NCBI GenBank assembly: GCA_001949185.1
Contig: BDGG01000012.1
Location: 1,506,035 to 1,570,034, forward strand
Source: Ramazzottius varieornatus
Taxonomy: Eukaryota; Tardigrada; Eutardigrada; Parachela; Ramazzottiidae
Length of the DNA: 64,000 nucleotides
Direction of reading: 5' to 3'
Below are positions 58,401-64,000 of the stretch, in pieces. The notes beneath the pieces are model-generated. The model did not search any database, was not told where the DNA came from, and saw only the letters and a list, made by a program, of their open reading frames with translations. Every line of letters begins with the position of its first letter. Positions within the stretch are counted from its first letter, which is position 1. The position numbers and the translations under genes are program-made.

Positions 58401-60064
58401 GCCTGAGTCTGACTGCCGTCTCATATGTCCAACCTGTTGGTTATTGCGTACATGTCGCGTAATCTCTCTGTCGATGAAATAACAAAAGACGTTCTTCTCG
58501 TTACTGACACACATACGCTATGCTGCAACCACACAAAACATATTCGACCAACATCCCGAAGAACTCGAATTTCACATAACATCCTACCCGTGTCCACTTC
58601 AAAAAACTGGTCCCTTAACTAAATCGTATCATGTAAGCAACGAGTCTACCATGTCTTGAAAGATTTCCCTTCTACAATACATTCTCAAGTGGTCGCCTAG
58701 AATTTATTCATCGAAAGATGACTGTGTAAAGGAAGTGGGCAAAACAGGTCTGTATGCACACAAAAGTGTATTGTCCTACCGGACAATAAGGCAGGAAAGG
58801 GGGAGTGGGGAGCTCTTCAATGTCAGTTAGCCTTACCTGAGAAAGAACCGACTGCTGCGAAGGAGGATAGGTTTGGCGGTTGTGGGGGTTTATCCTGGCA
58901 TAGCTCGAAGTGCTACCGTCACCAGAATACATGGCTTGTTGATGCGACGAAACGCTGCTAGCAACAAAGGGGTCAAATGGCCCTTTCAACCCGGCCACAG
59001 AATCGACTTGGCCCCAATACGGACCCGATGAAGCATGGGCAGCACGTCGAGACAGTGAGTCCAACTGCCTCGGTTCCAGCTGCACCTCGTGCTGCCGCTG
59101 GGAGAACCTCCTTCCAGACGCCGAAGACATGTTGGGCGAAACAGCTTCGTGAACCTGTAATTGTAACAAACACGCGTCAGTAATAACCCGAACCACATAA
59201 CTGATCGGTTGGGTGAGCTTCGGGAGCAAACTGCCAACTTTGTCACGCGCCTGCATACAACGAACCGCAGGGCGTCCGTGACAGACTGTATGCAGGTACA
59301 GGAAATAACGCGGTTATGTTCGCCGATCGTAACGTTTTCTTCCGCATCATTTCGTGGTAAAGTTTTCGAGTTACGATTCATTTACAAATCTTTGTTATGG
59401 TCTAAATTTTTACCGGTCTCAGCGTTTGTCCATTCGTAGGCGGAAGTGACGAAGGTCCTCCCCGGTATCTCTGGCTTTGTTGCGGTAACATCCGATGGGA
59501 CATGGCCGGTGAAACGGGCATGTTGTACAGCTGTTGAGCGGACATGGGCAGTCGTGGGAGCGAGTTGTTGTGAGCCGCTTGTAACGACATGAGCTGATGC
59601 TGGCGCCGGAGGGACGCCAGGTTCCCCGGCATGGGCTGATGCTGGTCTAACAGCATGGCCATTTGCTGCTGCTGCTGTAACAACGCCGCCGCCAAATGCA
59701 TCTGCTGCTGTTGGTGAGCTCGCGCCAGGGAACTCGTCGAACCCGTGCCTGGATGATAGCCGAGAGGACCTAACCGAACAAGATTAGAACAAGAGAAATG
59801 TATGAAAATCCCATTTAGGACATCGTCAAACGACGTGAGCTTGCTTCCAAGTGGCGCACATTTCCAGCCAGTGACAATAAGAATATGCGGCGCTTGAGAT
59901 AACAGGTTCATTTGCCGACGACCCATCTGAAAGTCCTTCGTACCTGGATGGTCATGGCGAGGTCGCTGTAGCGTTCCTTCGGGAGATGTAATTCTCTGTA
60001 TTCGATCGTGTCTTGACTGGGGTTCCGGAACATCATCCCAGTCATCTGTTTCATCTTCGCCCAT
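49423..60064 (-). CDS. Predicted type II membrane protein with mucin-like stalk, two TSP1 and two LDLa repeats
   Basis: I do not know a named family for this. Fifteen minus-strand exons join in phase with canonical borders, giving 4278 nt (1425 codons plus stop): 60064-59944, 59769-59414, 59154-58837, 56503-56252, 54215-53849, 53756-53709, 53581-53454, 53127-53051, 52958-52786, 52411-51628, 51563-50800, 50721-50398, 50132-49731, 49668-49555, 49472-49423. Residues 1-447 are Gln/Pro/Ser-rich and cytoplasmic ([20 protein letters not shown]). Basic [12 protein letters not shown] precedes one membrane helix (about 448-470, [20 protein letters not shown]), indicating N-in topology. Outside lie a possibly SEA-like region (about 480-615), a Thr/Ser/Pro-rich stalk, TSP1 repeats ([23 protein letters not shown]) and two C-terminal LDLa repeats (CSDGSDE; CGDGSDE). 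A surface or matrix role is inferred. The long introns hold most of the window's small inverted repeats. Confidence 0.82.
50196..50290. repeat. CACCTGCATAC inverted-repeat family, copy A (diverged)
   Basis: CCTGCGTA (50196-50203) pairs with TACGCAGG (50236-50243), and a further ACCTGCATAC lies at 50278-50287. It sits in the intron 50133-50397 of the large membrane-protein gene. More decayed than the other copies. Confidence 0.5.
52571..52616. repeat. Intronic palindrome family, copy 3
   Basis: AGCGGCGCACGTTTCC pairs with GGAAGTGTGCGCCACTT around GTTGTTATCAGCT. It lies in the intron 52412-52785 of the large membrane-protein gene. Confidence 0.85.
53326..53372. repeat. Intronic palindrome family, copy 4
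   Basis: GCGGCGCACGCTTTCGG pairs with TGGAAACGTGCGCCACTTG around CTAATCACAC, which is the reverse-complement loop type. It lies in the intron 53128-53453 of the large membrane-protein gene. Confidence 0.85.
54290..54355. repeat. CACCTGCATAC inverted-repeat family, copy B
   Basis: Arms of 18 bp (CTCACCCACCTGCATACA at 54290-54307 and TGTATGTAGGTGGGTGAG at 54338-54355) match with one difference around a 30-base spacer. It lies in the intron 54216-56251 of the large membrane-protein gene. Confidence 0.85.
55294..55330. repeat. Short strong hairpin
   Basis: CGAGCCAGAC and GTCTGGCTCG form a perfect 10-bp stem with a CTAA loop, extended imperfectly outward. It lies in the intron 54216-56251. It matches neither short inverted-repeat family. 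Confidence 0.6.
59250..59296. repeat. CACCTGCATAC inverted-repeat family, copy C
   Basis: CCTGCATACA (59250-59259) and TGTATGCAGG (59287-59296) are perfect reverse complements. It lies in the intron 59155-59413 of the large membrane-protein gene. Confidence 0.75.
59848..59898. repeat. Intronic palindrome family, copy 5
   Basis: CAAGTGGCGCACATTTCC pairs imperfectly with GAATATGCGGCGCTTGAG around AGCCAGTGACAATAA. It lies in the intron 59770-59943 of the large membrane-protein gene. Confidence 0.8.
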
Positions 60065-63000
60065 CCTTAGTCCGATGGACAAGATGGAAAGGCTTTGTTC
60101 TTTCAATCAAGGGAGACGAGTAATTCCGCAAGTTAGTCCATGAGGGTATAAGGCAAATAATAATATTAAATTAAAAGATCAGTGAATTGCGGATGGAGAT
60201 GCAGCAAGGAACAAAAGTGGATGGACAGTCACTGGCTGCACTCTTGAGCGTCACATCAGCTTGTCCGATGCGATCTTCGGCTCAACGTTTCCCTCAGCAA
60301 ACACGCGCGGTACCGTCTTAAACGACGATTATCCATCGGGGAAGGAAGCGGAACTTGCAGCTGCTGCTGTTCATCTGTCCAAGTGACAGCTTCGGACAGT
60401 ACAGTTACTCGGCGCGCACTACTCGGACAGTCGAGAGAGGAAGGAGAGGACTTCTCAAAGAGGCACTCCTTCCCGTCCGTAAACAAATTAGATGGATATA
60501 TTTCCGTATCTATAGTATAACATTGGAGGTAGGCAACGCTTTGGCAGTCACGTTGACCCCGTTCAAGCGGCCAGAAACTGTGTCTTGATCACAGTACCAG
60601 CTAAAAGACAGAAAGAGCTTCGTGAAGAAACGCTGTAACGGTGTGTATGAATGACGGAAGAGCTTCACAGCCAAAGTGCCACTGTGCGAGTATCTGAGTC
60701 CGCCTTAAGGATATGGAGCACTAGGGCCTAGACATGGAGTCATAGTTGCAGGTATAGCTTCTTCAGTAAACTACATGTACCTACCATTATGTTTGTACAG
60801 GTATTGTCAATACCTTAACTATAGCATCCTCCGCCAATTGAAGCTACGCAGGTGGACACGGCTATACCGCCCCTCTATTCTACTTCCCCCAAGACGTCAG
60901 ATGAATCATCATTCACCTGCCTAATTATAAAGTCTGCCAGTGTGCCAGCTATTGATCATCGAAATCATGCGGTCTTTGCGGCAGACTCAAATTTGAAACA
61001 AAGGTAAAAATCATTAGCGGAAAACTGACTGTCAGACAATGGCCGAAGCCGAGGTTTAAGCTGCCCTGCGGGAAGGTTTTGTGTAGTCTTCCTCACTTGC
61101 TTCAACTTCTTCCTTGATTCAAGTGGTAAGACTTATCTTTAAGGCGGACTGCTTCGCCAGCGGTCTTTCCTATAGAATTTGCGGTGCGATCTTACCTTAA
61201 GAGACGATTTTGCGCGGGATTTTTGCTGCTGCAGTGACAAGACGCGGACGGAGTGATTGACTTTGGGTTCCTCGCCTCGGCACAAAACCTGAAATAAAAA
61301 ACAACATGCATTATTGTCATTTGTCAAGCGAAGCCTCTTGAGGCTCCCAGCCAGGAAGTAGTCTGGGTGGTTCAAAATCATCAAAAAGAAACAGTGCGGA
61401 CAATAAGCTGAAAGACAGGGTATCATTCAACCGCGACATTCAGACATCATCACTGTTATTCTTAATATCTTCAAGAGGTTCACTAACATGCCAAGACCCG
61501 GTGCATCTTTCAGAAACAAGATGACGTCGAGATCACCCGGCGAACTCTGGACCATGTATCACTTTCAGCGTTCTCAAAAGAAGGGAATATTTCAAGGAGT
61601 CAGCCTTGCCGAGGAAAGCACTTGAGAGTTTCGCCACTGTCAAATCAGTTTTTCCTTTCTCGGCGCAAATCGTTTTATGCATCATCAATGGAGTATGCTT
61701 CCGGGCTATTGTCTGTGTCGAGAAAACCGCCAAGCACGTAGGTGAGCTAACACTAGAGCCCGTGAATGTCAAAGGCCGATAATATTCGTCTTTGTGGTTG
61801 TCTGCACATTTCGCCTGTTGGTCATGAAGCAAGATCACTGCCAAGAATTCTCCTCCATAGTCTATACTCTTAAAACACACGTCAGCAATATTCTCTTGAC
61901 TGTACTCTTCAGCGTCTCATGGACCATGAATCGTTCTAATTACCGATCTCGTAACAATTCACATCGTGTAATTATAATTCTGGTTTTTCTGCGGGAAGTC
62001 ATCTGACTCTTCAGCTTGTTTTGTCACGACCGCCTACAAGGAACTAAACAAATACCAACAGATAATTGGGTGTTTGTTTAAAATTAATTATCGACAAAAA
62101 TGTGGGCTCGATATTATGACATATCGACGATGCACTTTACGCGCTCAAACAAAAAACCAGAAAAGAACGTAACAGCGTTGTAACTAACTTCGAGTCGTCG
62201 CCGTGAAACCTGATAGCGGAAGACCTGTCCATTATCTACGAGGTGATGAAAAAGCAAGAAAGATCTGCCGAACTGATGATGTGACGCAACCTTACAAACA
62301 GCGCGGCCATGATTACTTCATTCGAAAACCCCGCGACTTGGAAAAAAACTTTGGCCAGTCTTCACCAACCTGCATACAAACTACCACGATATGACGGTCC
62401 CGAGTATGCAGGTGGATGAATTTTTGTTCACTTTCATCCACCTGCATACTCGACGCTGTTGAACCACACAGATCATGAGTATGCAGGCTCTGGGACAGAG
62501 GGCTATGAGGAGGGAGAGCTGTCCTGGACCTGTTTAGTGAATAATGATCCAGTTAGTGATTCAAGACGTAGTAACATACCGGAAAAGAGTTATTGTTTCC
62601 GTGTAATTCCTCAGTGTGAGTAAATAGCATCAAATGCGGAAGAAGGCTTGGAGAGTTCCTCAATTAATATGCAAAATAACGCACTGTGCCGAATTTCCGC
62701 ATAAACACAAAACAAACCTGGTCAATTGATACTGCAGGGTACTCCTCACACAAACACATGTAATAGTCAACACCGATGAATCTCAATCACAGAAATAGCA
62801 AGTAAGGTAAGTTCCGCAAACCGATACTCTGATGGAACTACATGCTACCGTTCGACAAGTTAGTACCGTTAACCCGCGTAGCAAAACAAAACTAAAGACA
62901 TAATTAGCTTGCTACTACACTTTCTCAAGGTCTTGTTTGGCGGTGTTCCAATCAACAGCGCAATTCATCTTACAATACAAACGTTGTCAGCAACTTTCAT

Positions 63001-64000
63001 ATTTCCCTGGCTAGTTCAACTCTGACCGTGATTACCCGTTCAAGAAAACTGTATAATTTTTCCAGAGCTGCTACAAAGTAATGAGCGGACGATGATGGTG
63101 GGGATTAATAGTAGCAGTTCGTCTGACGATACAACCCTCAAACGAGATCTATACAGCGAGTCATTTGTTGGTTACGGCCCTCTAAATCAACAAGTGGATG
63201 TTCTTTGAGCCTTTCTCACTGTCCTCGGGCTCTTGTCGCTGACGGAGACGTCTTTACGGTCCGGACTAATGAAGCACCTGCTCTGATCCACCGCCAATAA
63301 CCCTCTTTGCTGCTTTCTCAATCAGCAACAACCGGAAACTCCCGCACATCAGCTTTGGTTCGCTGAGCAGCGTTTTTGGCTCCTCACTCACTTCACTACA
63401 GCTGATCAACCACAGTCGACGAGAAAACCTCTGCCGACCACTTTCGGGCCTTACGCACTTGATTTTCACGGTACTGTTCATCTAACAGAAAACGGTCAGC
63501 AAAGAGGGTTCTTGCCCGGACTCGCGTTTCTCGCATGTGAAACACTCAACCCCACTTTGGTCCAAGTAGTCGATAAAGTGCCTCCGACATGTAAAAGGAA
63601 TAATTATGCATATAGGGCTGAATGTTCTACAATTAGTGACGACCGACCTCAGTCTATTGTTGATTGAGTTCGCCACATCCATCGTCTCAACTCGCTTCTG
63701 TAGCCAGTCCGTACACTAAAGAAGTCGAGCTGGACACTTTTCGTGGTCCCCCTGCCTGCAGTACGTCTACTTCTGTGGCAAGACAACACATCGAAGTGCA
63801 GACTCGTGACAAATGTCAACAAAGCCTGTAGAAAAATCACGATTTATCAATAGCAGGCAATAGGCCTTCGTCCAAGCCAACAGACAATGCAAACGTACTT
63901 GCCTCAAGACGAAAACAACAGTCGTTACTTCCCTACAGCCTAGTCCCGATTTTAGAGGCCGTAAAGACACGGCCTACGGGCTACAATTCTTGGAACTGCC
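60065..64000. other. Upstream region of the large membrane-protein gene, no supported gene
   Basis: Almost 4 kb with no frame that I can tie to a protein family. A possible exon at about 61195-61288 (minus) has a good acceptor and donor (TTTCAG, AAG|GTAAGA) and could be a 5' exon of the large gene, but an in-frame stop lies just ahead of that gene's ATG. The cluster of CACCTGCATAC repeats at 62361-62490 is listed separately. Promoter elements are not recognisable. Confidence 0.4.
62361..62490. repeat. CACCTGCATAC inverted-repeat family, cluster D
   Basis: A perfect 20-bp inverted repeat (CGAGTATGCAGGTGGATGAA at 62401-62420 and its complement at 62433-62452) around a 12-base loop. Extra half-sites lie on either side: ACCTGCATAC near 62369 and GAGTATGCAGG near 62477. 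It is upstream of the large membrane-protein gene. Confidence 0.85.

Noticed and set aside
61195-61288. Minus-strand exon-like segment with strong splice sites
   Set aside because: It is plausible as a 5' exon of the large gene, but the gene's ATG is preceded by an in-frame stop, so no coding join is supported. Kept only as a note.
61533-61880. A 115-codon minus-strand open frame
   Set aside because: It lacks an ATG at its start and any family signal.

Overview
The window is nuclear DNA from a compact, intron-rich animal genome. Almost every gene is broken by short GT-AG introns (often 50-100 nt), genes sit on both strands a few hundred bases apart, and the products are typical metazoan housekeeping proteins. 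About 18 genes in 64 kb, small introns, roughly 47% GC, a mariner transposon and an animal-type Argonaute suggest a small-genome ecdysozoan; a tardigrade is my best guess, but no single marker proves it. Exon boundaries below were traced by eye from reading frames and splice signals.

Layout, left to right. 0-24.4 kb: a Lys/Arg-rich unknown gene (+), CIAO2B (-), a rolling stone-type membrane protein (-), TRMT2A (-), a MOV10/Armitage-like helicase with a C-terminal membrane anchor (-), mitochondrial fumarase (-), ribosomal protein L10a (+), short-chain acyl-CoA dehydrogenase (-), RRP15 (-), MTERF3 (+) and N6AMT1/HEMK2 (-). 24.8-31.3 kb: a mobile-element island with an assembly gap, two copies of a TTAA-flanked element, a nested 143-bp MITE, a decayed DDE transposon with long inverted repeats, a nearly intact mariner and another TTAA element. 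31.5-36.3 kb: CCS (+), a small unknown gene (-) and a class I/II aminotransferase (+). 37.8-48.9 kb: Argonaute (+), ribosomal protein L19 (-) and 6-phosphofructokinase (+). 49.4-60.1 kb: one 15-exon gene (-) for a predicted 1425-residue type II membrane protein with a mucin-like stalk, two TSP1 and two LDLa repeats. 60.1-64 kb: no supportable gene.

Functional links are loose, as usual in animals: two ribosomal proteins plus a 60S assembly factor (RRP15); mitochondrial or metabolic enzymes (fumarase, ACADS, MTERF3, PFK); and two small-RNA pathway genes (Argonaute, MOV10-like).

The most unusual signals are not genes: a family of ~46-51-bp palindromes found five times, always inside introns; a second short inverted-repeat family (CACCTGCATAC) around the large membrane-protein gene; and a 142-bp MITE that landed exactly on a CCS 5' splice site, so that its target-site duplication supplies the donor GT.
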